Part shown: piece after piece, positions 27,025-34,367 of the stretch
How the letters are laid out: every line of letters begins with the position of its first letter
Numbering within the stretch: the first letter of the stretch is position 1
From: Bacteroidales bacterium
Lineage (GTDB): Bacteria; Bacteroidota; Bacteroidia; Bacteroidales; JAADJA01
Direction of reading: 5' to 3'
Length of the DNA stretch: 64,000 nt
Assembly: GCA_020052415.1 (NCBI GenBank)
Contig: JAGVPB010000024.1
Coordinates: forward strand, 1 to 64,000
Translations under genes and position numbers: made by a program
The notes under the pieces: generated by a model
What the model was told of the DNA's origin: nothing
The model's database searches: none
What the model saw: the letters and a program-made list of their open reading frames with translations, nothing else

Positions 27025-27684
27025 ATGAAAAATATCACAATGCTCATTATTCTCTTTGCACTTCCGTTTATGGCAGTCAGTCAGGTGGATATTGACAGTA
27101 CCGGACAGGTCCGCGACAGTGTTTACCTGGATGGTACTTCAGATTTTAGTAAAGACGAGATAGCAGATTACCTGAAAAAAAAGAAAATGCACGCAGGCAT
27201 TGAAGCAGGAACTTTATTTGGTACCGGTTTTGGAAATCGAGGATATTTTGGAGCCTTCGTTTTTCCGCATTTAAGTTATCCCATAAATCCCCGGTTTTCA
27301 TTAACTACCGGAATTATGATTTCGAATTACTTTGGCAGCAATTATTTAAATTCGTCAGCGGAGGGATATCATTACCCTTCGGGCAATATGATGCACACAC
27401 TAATCTATGCCAGCGGTTCTTATAATTTAAACGAGCGATTGACTTTATCCGGAACTGTTTATAAAGAATTCAGCCTGCTCAATCATGAATCATCTGTATC
27501 TCAACAAAATAATTTTGATTATAAGGGATTCATTATGGGGGTTGATTACAAAGTAGGTAAAAACATGTATTTCAGGGGTGAAATTGAAATATCCGACAGT
27601 CCTTACAGAAGGCAAATGTATCATAGTGCATTTCCTGGATCGGGCTTTGGAACATCTTCCTTTTACCAACCGAATCCTTTCTGA
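27025..27684 (+). CDS. Predicted outer membrane beta-barrel protein
   Basis: The protein has 219 residues from the ATG at 27025; an upstream in-frame TTG at 27016 lies inside the -7 promoter box and is rejected as start. The signal peptide ends near MAVSQ. The mature part has alternating hydrophobic and polar strands with aromatic belts (FGAFVFPHLSYPINPRFSLT, LTLSGTVYKEFSLL, NMYFRGEIEISDS), typical of a small barrel. The C terminus SSFYQPNPF is Gly/Ser/Pro rich. No named family. It stands alone next to the ABC transporter genes. Confidence 0.7.
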   Translation: MKNITMLIILFALPFMAVSQVDIDSTGQVRDSVYLDGTSDFSKDEIADYLKKKKMHAGIEAGTLFGTGFGNRGYFGAFVFPHLSYPINPRFSLTTGIMISNYFGSNYLNSSAEGYHYPSGNMMHTLIYASGSYNLNERLTLSGTVYKEFSLLNHESSVSQQNNFDYKGFIMGVDYKVGKNMYFRGEIEISDSPYRRQMYHSAFPGSGFGTSSFYQPNPF

Positions 27685-27846
27685 CCTGCTGAAAATAAAT
27701 TGAATTTTAAAGGATGAATCGGGTCCGACAATTTTGAATTAAGGATTTTTTCACATAAGCCGCTTTTTACCATTTTGTCTCTTCAAAAGCAATTTTTCTT
27801 ATTATTGCATTTTTAAAATTGAATTCTAAACACAATATTACAGCGA

Positions 27847-28743
27847 GTGGAAAAAATACTGTCCATCGAAAATCTGAATAAAAAATATGGCCGTATCCAC
27901 GCTGTAAACAACTTAAACCTCGAAATAAACCGTGGAAATGTATTCGGGATATTAGGGCCAAACGGAAGTGGTAAAACCACCACACTTGGAATCATACTTA
28001 GTGTGATCAATGCCGACAGCGGAGCATTTTCATGGTTCGGAAATCCCAACTCCAAAGAGGACAGAAAGAAGATAGGATCTATTCTTGAACAACCGATTTT
28101 TTATCCTTATTTATCAGCAGTTAAAAACCTTCGGATAATTTGTGACATTAAGGGAGTCAATTATTCGGAAATTGAAAGAGTTCTTCATATTGTTGATCTT
28201 TTTGAAAGGAGGGACTCGAAATACCGGACATTTTCTTATGGTATGAAACAAAGGCTTGCGATTGCTGCCGCCCTTCTTGGAAAGCCTGAAGTACTGATAT
28301 TCGATGAGCCTACCAACGGACTTGATCCAAAGGGTATAGCAGAAATACGGGAATTAATAATAAACATTGCAAGGCAGGGAATGACTATTATTCTTGCAAG
28401 TCATCTTCTGGATGAGGTTCAAAAAACCTGCTCACATGTGGCAGTCTTAAAAAACGGGAATAAACTTTTTTCCGGTAAAGTCAGTGATGTGCTGAGCATT
28501 TCTGATGCTGTGGAGCTTTCGTCAAATAATCTTGAGCTTCTATCACTGGTAATAAAAGAATTTGAGGGAACAACGGATGTTAACATTGAAAAAGATTTAA
28601 TTGTTGCGAGGCTTAAAGCTGGAACAACCATCTATGACCTGAACTATTTTCTGATCGGTAAAGGAATTGTTCTCACGCATTTAGCTGAACGTAAAAAAAG
28701 TCTTGAAAATCAATTTCTTGAATTGCTAACTGAAAACGAATGA
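27847..28743 (+). CDS. ABC transporter ATP-binding protein
   Basis: The protein has 298 residues and starts with GTG at 27847. Walker A is GPNGSGKTTT near 38, the signature FSYGMKQRLAIAAALLG near 131, Walker B VLIFDEPTNGLDPKG near 152 and the switch His in ILASHLLDEV. The extra 80-residue C-terminal part is as in the NatA/CcmA (DrrA-like) exporter ATPases. It energises the permease that begins inside its stop codon (4-bp overlap). The substrate is unknown. Confidence 0.94.
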   Translation: MEKILSIENLNKKYGRIHAVNNLNLEINRGNVFGILGPNGSGKTTTLGIILSVINADSGAFSWFGNPNSKEDRKKIGSILEQPIFYPYLSAVKNLRIICDIKGVNYSEIERVLHIVDLFERRDSKYRTFSYGMKQRLAIAAALLGKPEVLIFDEPTNGLDPKGIAEIRELIINIARQGMTIILASHLLDEVQKTCSHVAVLKNGNKLFSGKVSDVLSISDAVELSSNNLELLSLVIKEFEGTTDVNIEKDLIVARLKAGTTIYDLNYFLIGKGIVLTHLAERKKSLENQFLELLTENE

Positions 28744-29561
28744 TCAGACTTCTTAAAATAGAATTACAGAAACATATAAGTTACAAGGCTTTTTGGCTGA
28801 TGCTGTTGTTTTATGCCCTGCTTCTGGCGGTCATGATCTTCGGAATACCGGGATTAATAGATTATATAGCTGAAAAATCCGGAGAGCCTTCAAAGTTCAG
28901 AATATTTAAGGCTATAGTTTTTAATTTTCCCGACATCTGGCAAAATATAGCCTTCGTAGCCAGTGCCCGATTCTTCATTAAAATAGTATTAGGAATTATC
29001 ATTATTATAATTGTTACCAATGAATTTCATTTTTTAACGATCAGATCTAATATAATTTCAGGTCTCGATAAAAAGGATTTTCTAGTCGCAAAAATAGAAT
29101 TGGTAATCCTGTTAAGTCTTTTTTCCACACTTATTATTTTTCTGTCAGGCCTTTACCTTGGATTTATGCATTCTGCATCTAAGTCGGTATTTGATGTTTT
29201 CGGTAAAATGGTGTTTTTATTGGGATATTTTATTGAGATTTTCAGTTACCTGCTGTTTTGCATGATGCTTGGGATTATTTTTAAAAGAACCGGGATAACT
29301 TTTGTAGTTCATTTCGTTTATTTAATCGTTGAACCCATTCTGGATCATAATTTAAACGAAAAATTCACTCCGTATTTACCGTTAAACGCGATAAATGGAA
29401 TTATAAAAACTCCCAATACTTCTTTAATAAAGATTAAATCACCTGAGTTTAATTACGATTTTCAGGAATTTGTTTCCATGAGTGATGTTGGAGTATGTCT
29501 TGGGTATGCAGCCCTGTTTGTTGGATTATCTTATTTAATTCTTAAAAAAAGAGACATTTAA
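28740..29561 (+). CDS. ABC transporter permease (ABC-2 type)
   Basis: The protein has 273 residues with about six hydrophobic segments (near 18-40, 78-97, 121-143, 159-183, 190-205 and 245-267). An N-terminal amphipathic LLKIELQKHISYKAFWLM precedes the first one, as in ABC-2 permeases. It overlaps the ATPase gene by 4 bp, so the pair forms one exporter. A TPR-HTH regulator follows 53 bp later on the same strand, which suggests linkage but does not prove it. Confidence 0.9.
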   Translation: MIRLLKIELQKHISYKAFWLMLLFYALLLAVMIFGIPGLIDYIAEKSGEPSKFRIFKAIVFNFPDIWQNIAFVASARFFIKIVLGIIIIIIVTNEFHFLTIRSNIISGLDKKDFLVAKIELVILLSLFSTLIIFLSGLYLGFMHSASKSVFDVFGKMVFLLGYFIEIFSYLLFCMMLGIIFKRTGITFVVHFVYLIVEPILDHNLNEKFTPYLPLNAINGIIKTPNTSLIKIKSPEFNYDFQEFVSMSDVGVCLGYAALFVGLSYLILKKRDI

Positions 29562-29614
29562 AATTTATACTGCATTCACCATCTGCCTTTAGAGTTATTA
29601 AATCGAAAATAACC

Positions 29615-31348
29615 ATGTTCAGGTACAGTGTCATACTGATTTTTTTCTGCATTCCATTATACCTCCTGGCTTCAAAGCTTAACCGCGATAGTTTGCAGCA
29701 AAAAATATATATTACCAACATACCGGCCGAAAAAATAAAACTCTTAAACCTGCTTTCAGAAAGCTGGATGGATGATGATCCGATAAAATCATATCAACTT
29801 GCAAAAGAAGCCCTGTCATTGGCAGAATCAGTGGATGATATTGAGGGCAAAGCAGAATCACTTTATACACTCGCAGTTCATTCCTATAAGCAAAATGATT
29901 ACATTATTGCTGGCAATTTATTGATTCAGTCGCAGGAAATATTCAGGGAAAATGAAAATTCTGAGGGATATGCAAAATCTTCGCTTGAACTGGGAAAGGT
30001 TTATGCACGTCAATTTGAATATGAAAAATCACTTGAAGCTCTGTTTTTAGCATCGGAAATTTTTCAAAATCTGCAGCACTATGATAAACTCGCTGAAACT
30101 TTCAACAGCATAGGTGGAATATATTATGACCAGCTTAATTATGATAAAGCTTTCGAATACTTTCAAAATAGTCTTCTTACCTGGACAAAGATTAACAATG
30201 GACAAGGATTGGCAATTGCCTATAATAATCTTGGAGAAATTTACCGGCTCACAGGCAAACTTGAAAATGCCATGGATTATTATCGAAAATCAGTTCCTAT
30301 CAATAAATCCATTGAACGATTGGATAACCTGGCATACAATTATGATAATATAGCTAATATTTTTATTGAACTGGGTGAGTATGACTCAGCAAATTACTAC
30401 TTAAAAGAAGCACTAAGACTTACTAATTCTATCGGTAATGAATATATTGCCTCGTTTGTTTATTTGAGTTTGGGAAAATTATATGAACAAACTGAATTTT
30501 TTGACCTGTCACTAAAATACTTTGACAGCAGTTACAAATTAGCCGATAAAACCGGAGCGCTATATAATATTAAGGATGCTACCTTCGGAATGAGCGAAGT
30601 ATATTATGCGAGAGGGCAATTTGAACAAGCATTTAATTACCATCGGATTTATAAAAAAATTGGCGATAGCCTCAACAGCATTAATAATCTTGAAAAAATA
30701 ACACAGCTTGAAATGAAATTAATTTTTGAGCACGAAAATAAATTGAAGGCTCAGAAACTGGAAAATACTAGATATCTCTATATGGTAATTGCGTTCTGTC
30801 TATTAAGTTTTTTAATTATTGCATTTTTATTTTACGGCAGATTAAGAATTAAAAACAAACATTCAAAAATAGAAAAGGAAAACCTAAGGCTGGAAAGTCA
30901 GCAACTAACCAAGGAGTTAAATTTTAAAAACCGTGAATTGGCAATAAATGTGATATATCTTGTAAAAAAGAATGAACTGATAAATTTTATAAGTGAAAAG
31001 TTACTCAGAGCAAAATCAAGGTTTAAAGCTGAAAGCCAGGTCATGATCCAGGAAATGATCATTGAACTCCAGGCGAGCATTGATTCGAATATATGGAAAA
31101 CTTTTGAACAACGATTTCTTGAAGTTCATAAAGAGTTTTATGAGAAATTGAAAAATAATTTTCCTGCTCTTTCTGAGAACGACAGAAAACTTTGTGCATT
31201 GCTGCGATTAAATATGAGTACTAAAGATATTGCAGCTATTACACATCAAAATCCCAATAGTATTGAGGTAGCCCGGACAAGATTAAGAAAGAAATTGCTG
31301 CTATCGAATAAAAGTATTAGTCTGGTAACTTTTTTGGAAAGTTTTTAA
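29615..31348 (+). CDS. Membrane-anchored TPR protein with C-terminal HTH
   Basis: The protein has 577 residues. A signal/anchor segment (1-20) is followed by TPR-type helical repeats to about 355, for example LAETFNSIGGIYYDQLNYDKA and LAIAYNNLGEIYRLTGKLENA. A membrane segment lies near 388-410 (YMVIAFCLLSFLIIAFLFYG), then a coiled coil and a LuxR-like helix-turn-helix at the C terminus: LSENDRKLCALLRLNMSTKDI, then NSIEVARTRLRKKL. The TPR part should be periplasmic and the HTH cytoplasmic, making this a one-component membrane regulator. Its stop codon overlaps the start of a paralogue by 1 nt (TAATG). Confidence 0.85.
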   Translation: MFRYSVILIFFCIPLYLLASKLNRDSLQQKIYITNIPAEKIKLLNLLSESWMDDDPIKSYQLAKEALSLAESVDDIEGKAESLYTLAVHSYKQNDYIIAGNLLIQSQEIFRENENSEGYAKSSLELGKVYARQFEYEKSLEALFLASEIFQNLQHYDKLAETFNSIGGIYYDQLNYDKAFEYFQNSLLTWTKINNGQGLAIAYNNLGEIYRLTGKLENAMDYYRKSVPINKSIERLDNLAYNYDNIANIFIELGEYDSANYYLKEALRLTNSIGNEYIASFVYLSLGKLYEQTEFFDLSLKYFDSSYKLADKTGALYNIKDATFGMSEVYYARGQFEQAFNYHRIYKKIGDSLNSINNLEKITQLEMKLIFEHENKLKAQKLENTRYLYMVIAFCLLSFLIIAFLFYGRLRIKNKHSKIEKENLRLESQQLTKELNFKNRELAINVIYLVKKNELINFISEKLLRAKSRFKAESQVMIQEMIIELQASIDSNIWKTFEQRFLEVHKEFYEKLKNNFPALSENDRKLCALLRLNMSTKDIAAITHQNPNSIEVARTRLRKKLLLSNKSISLVTFLESF

Positions 31349-32961
31349 TGAAGCATATTTATCTGATATTTTTTACCTTACTATTGTGTATAAAGGGCAC
31401 CTGTCAGGACCAGAAATACATGGATAGCCTGATGAGCGGACTTGATTCAGCTTTGGAAGATACGGTACGTGTCAATTTGTTAAATAAAATAGCATCAGAA
31501 TTGTTCTATGTTAACCAGGAACAAATCTATGAAATTGCTCAACAGGCATTGGAATTAAGCGAAACATCCGACTATAAAACAGGAATTGCTGAAGCTTATA
31601 ATAATCTTGGAATTTATTTTCGGTTAAAAGGAGTTTATGAACTTGCCATTGACTATACCTATAAAAGTCTGGATATAATGGAACAAACCAATAATGTCAG
31701 TGGTATAGGGCGGTGTTACAATTTGATTGGAATAATTTATTATAACCTTAACAATAATGAAATCAGCCTTGAATATTTTAGTAAGGCTCTCGAAATTGCG
31801 ATTCAGCAAAACGACAGGAAATGGATGTCGGGCAATTATAATAATCAAGGATTGGTTTATGAAAAAATTGGTGAATACGGAAAAGCACTTGAATGCTACC
31901 ACAAAGCCCTGGAAATTAATATTGAATTAAACAATAAAAACTGGATTGCAACAAATTATGGGAATATTGGCAGTCTTTACCAGATCATGGGAAATCCCAA
32001 ATGCCTTGACTATTATTTTAAGCGGCTTCAACTTAAAGTTGAGTTAAATGATGCAGCCGGTATCTCATTTTCAAGTTATCTCATTGGAAAATATTATAAT
32101 TCTCAAAATAAATTTAATGAGGCATTACCATTTTTAATTGACAGTTATTTAATCAACGATAGTATCGGTTCACTCTTACAGGTAACCAGGGTTGCCTTTG
32201 AATTAAGTAGTGCCTATGCCGGTTTGAAGAATTATGAAGAGGCTTATAAATACCAAGTACTTTATAAGCTACATGATGATAGCCTGAACTTTGAAGAAAG
32301 CACTCAAAAAATCACCAGGCTTGAAATGCAATATAATTTTAAAAAAGATCAACCACTTAAAGAGATGAGCTACCAGAAAACCAAATTACTCCAGTTCGCT
32401 TTAGGGATTTTTTTGATTTTTATGGTAATTACGGTTATTCTTCTCATTAGCAGGCAAAAAGCCAAAGTCAATCAGCAAACTCTTGAACAAAAAAAGATAC
32501 AACTGGAAAACAGCTTAATGCACGAAGAATTGATTTTTAAAGATGAATTATTACAGGATAATATTGATTATCTGGTCACAAAAAATAATCTCATTTCTAC
32601 TATTTCCGAAAAACTGATCAGAGAGAAACCAGCATTTGTTAAAGAAAATCAACATCTGATCAATGAGATAATACTTGAGCTTCAGTCAGGAATGGACAAT
32701 GATTTGTGGGAAGAATTTGAGTTACGATTTAACCAGGTTCATACAGATTTTTATAAAAATCTTAATAATAAAGCACCGTACCTTACCCTCAATGATAAAA
32801 AACTATGTGCTTTTCTCCGTTTAAATATGTCATCCAGGGAAATTGCTGCTATTACTCACCAAAGTATAAGCAGTATAGAAACCGCAAGGACGCGCTTAAG
32901 AAAAAAATTGGAAATATCAAATTTGGATCTAACCCTGCAGGAATATCTCAGTCAGTTCTGA
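31348..32961 (+). CDS. Paralogous membrane-anchored TPR-HTH protein
   Basis: The protein has 537 residues with the same layout as its upstream neighbour: signal segment ending near GTCQD, TPR repeats about 40-320 (AGISFSSYLIGKYYNSQNKF, CYNLIGIIYYNLNNNEI), a membrane segment near 346-368 (QFALGIFLIFMVITVILLIS), a coiled coil, and a C-terminal HTH LTLNDKKLCAFLRLNMSSREI with SSIETARTRLRKKLEI. The HTH parts of the two proteins are nearly the same while the TPR parts have diverged, so the pair arose by tandem duplication and may bind the same DNA or each other. The 1-nt stop/start overlap shows translational coupling. Confidence 0.85.
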   Translation: MKHIYLIFFTLLLCIKGTCQDQKYMDSLMSGLDSALEDTVRVNLLNKIASELFYVNQEQIYEIAQQALELSETSDYKTGIAEAYNNLGIYFRLKGVYELAIDYTYKSLDIMEQTNNVSGIGRCYNLIGIIYYNLNNNEISLEYFSKALEIAIQQNDRKWMSGNYNNQGLVYEKIGEYGKALECYHKALEINIELNNKNWIATNYGNIGSLYQIMGNPKCLDYYFKRLQLKVELNDAAGISFSSYLIGKYYNSQNKFNEALPFLIDSYLINDSIGSLLQVTRVAFELSSAYAGLKNYEEAYKYQVLYKLHDDSLNFEESTQKITRLEMQYNFKKDQPLKEMSYQKTKLLQFALGIFLIFMVITVILLISRQKAKVNQQTLEQKKIQLENSLMHEELIFKDELLQDNIDYLVTKNNLISTISEKLIREKPAFVKENQHLINEIILELQSGMDNDLWEEFELRFNQVHTDFYKNLNNKAPYLTLNDKKLCAFLRLNMSSREIAAITHQSISSIETARTRLRKKLEISNLDLTLQEYLSQF

Positions 32962-33159
32962 TTTATTATAAATTCTTAAATCATTGTTTTCCTTTAGCTT
33001 ACAAACATTGTACGGTGGTTGTACGGGTAATATTAAAAGTTGTATTGTTTTTGTCAGGGTAAATCAACGACTGTGTTGTGACTTTGTAATATTAATAATC
33101 CTTGTTAGGAATATTATTTCTATCACCTTTGCCCAGGTTTTAAAATTTATGCTTAATTT

Positions 33160-33315
33160 ATGAAAAATAACAAGAATGTTGTCAGTGATAAAAACCTTGA
33201 TGATGAAATTCAGGTATTCATTAAAAGGAAGAAAGATGAAAACTCTGCTTTAAGAAAATTATTGCTTGCACTTGAAAATGCAAAAAAACATTCAGGGATA
33301 CCTAATAAAGCATAA
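33160..33315 (+). CDS. Small ORF, 51 residues
   Basis: The ORF runs ATG to TAA and encodes a hydrophilic, Lys/Asp/Asn-rich peptide starting MKNNKNVVSDKNLDDEIQVF and ending in KKHSGIPNKA. A central helix ALRKLLLALENAKKH is amphipathic. It ends 16 bp before the ECF sigma ATG, whose -7 box begins right after its stop codon. No signal peptide, no known family. Codon use looks like that of its neighbours. It may be a regulator of the sigma factor, but coding status is not proven. Confidence 0.45.
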   Translation: MKNNKNVVSDKNLDDEIQVFIKRKKDENSALRKLLLALENAKKHSGIPNKA

Positions 33316-33317
33316 TT

Positions 33318-33325
33318 TACTTTTG
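33318..33325 (+). promoter_or_regulatory. -7 element TACTTTTG, leaderless arrangement
   Basis: A perfect TAnnTTTG ends 6 bp before the sigma-factor ATG at 33332, so the transcript would start at or beside the start codon. It begins 2 bp after the stop of the small ORF. Confidence 0.6.
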
Positions 33326-33331
33326 TGAAAA

Positions 33332-33970
33332 ATGACACAATCAATAAATAATAAACTCCAGGATAATTTAGCCTCTGATCTTTATACGCAAGAATTGATA
33401 TACCGTCAATTCGCGCCAAAGATGTATGGTATTTGTCTAAGGTTTGCCGGAAATAAGATGGAAGCTGATGACATCCTCCAGGAAGGGTTTATTAAAGTCT
33501 TAACGAAATTAAAAGATTTCAGGAATGAAGGCTCTTTCGAAGGTTGGATCAGAAAAACGATAATTAATACGGCTATAAACTATTATCGCAAAAATCTCAA
33601 GTACTCCAAATTCCAGAACATTGATGAATATGAAGTACCAGTTTCAAACTACGAAGAAAATATATTTGATAAAATATCAAAAGAGGAATTAATTGATCTT
33701 GTTCACGAATTACCCAATGGTTACAGAACTGTATTTAATTTAAATGTGATTGAAGGCTACACTCACAAAGAAATTGGTGAAATGCTGAGCATTTCTGATA
33801 ATACTTCAAAATCGCAGTTGACAAGAGCCCGAAGTATTTTACAGAAAAAAGTATTGGTATTAATGAAGAAAAAAATTAAGGCTCCGTTCAGAGAGATGAA
33901 GGTCATTAAAAACGATCATTACAGAAATATTAAGATTGAAAATGAATATTCAAGGGTAGTTAATTATTAA
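33332..33970 (+). CDS. ECF-family RNA polymerase sigma factor
   Basis: The protein has 212 residues. Region 2 contains QFAPKMYGICLRFAGNKMEA with DDILQEGFIKVLTKLKDF and FEGWIRKTIINTAINYYRKN; region 4 has LPNGYRTVFNLNVIEGYTHK and ISDNTSKSQLTRARSILQKK. A basic tail of about 35 residues follows the helix-turn-helix. No anti-sigma gene is adjacent, unlike the sigma factor at 26277, although such solo ECF factors are common in Bacteroidota. It lies downstream of the TPR-HTH pair. The candidate small RNA follows it. Confidence 0.93.
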   Translation: MTQSINNKLQDNLASDLYTQELIYRQFAPKMYGICLRFAGNKMEADDILQEGFIKVLTKLKDFRNEGSFEGWIRKTIINTAINYYRKNLKYSKFQNIDEYEVPVSNYEENIFDKISKEELIDLVHELPNGYRTVFNLNVIEGYTHKEIGEMLSISDNTSKSQLTRARSILQKKVLVLMKKKIKAPFREMKVIKNDHYRNIKIENEYSRVVNY

Positions 33971-34090
33971 AAAAAGTTTGGAAAATTAAATTTTATATAT
34001 TACTTTTGAGATCAAATAAAAAGCTAACAATTTTCGTTTAATTTTCAGTTTAAAGTTGTTTTTTTATTTTGTAAAATATTTGTTCTTTGC

Positions 34091-34217
34091 ATAAAGACTT
34101 AAAAGTAAGGTGTCTTTCCTTAATTGGTTTTGGTTAATAATTAGGTTTATTCTTTTCCTTTCTTAAATTGCCTTACTTTTAAACCGATGGAGGCTTAAAC
34201 CTTCATCGGTTTTTTTA
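34091..34217 (+). ncRNA. Candidate structured small RNA
   Basis: The 397-bp gap between the sigma factor and the hybrid kinase contains a 12-bp perfect inverted repeat (34099-34110 with 34172-34183) enclosing about 60 nt of U-rich loop, followed at once by a 13-bp terminator hairpin with T7. No ORF of note spans it. A GTTCTTTG box lies just upstream (34082-34089), similar to but not matching TAnnTTTG. Long end-stem, open middle and terminator are reminiscent of 6S-like RNAs; the identity is not established. Alternatively it is a 3' UTR of the sigma gene. Confidence 0.45.
34182..34217 (+). terminator. Strong rho-independent terminator
   Basis: AAACCGATGGAGG pairs with CCTTCATCGGTTT (13 bp, one G-T wobble) with a 6-nt loop and is followed by a T run. 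It lies 212 bp after the sigma factor stop, too far to be a simple gene end, which supports an intervening RNA. Confidence 0.9.
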
Positions 34218-34367
34218 TTTCCACTTTTACCTATCCAGAATAACCTTCATTTCGACATTTTCCTTACCGGTAAGGTAATATTGGCAAAAATTAAATCCTT
34301 ACCACATATAATGTAAAGCCTACGGAACTGTTTCAGAGAAAATAAAAAGTTCATTAAACTATAAATT

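Noticed and set aside
32805-33062. 85-codon plus-strand frame overlapping the second TPR-HTH gene.
   Set aside because: Its first half is a shifted reading of the HTH-coding region and its second half is AT-rich intergenic DNA; no start signal.
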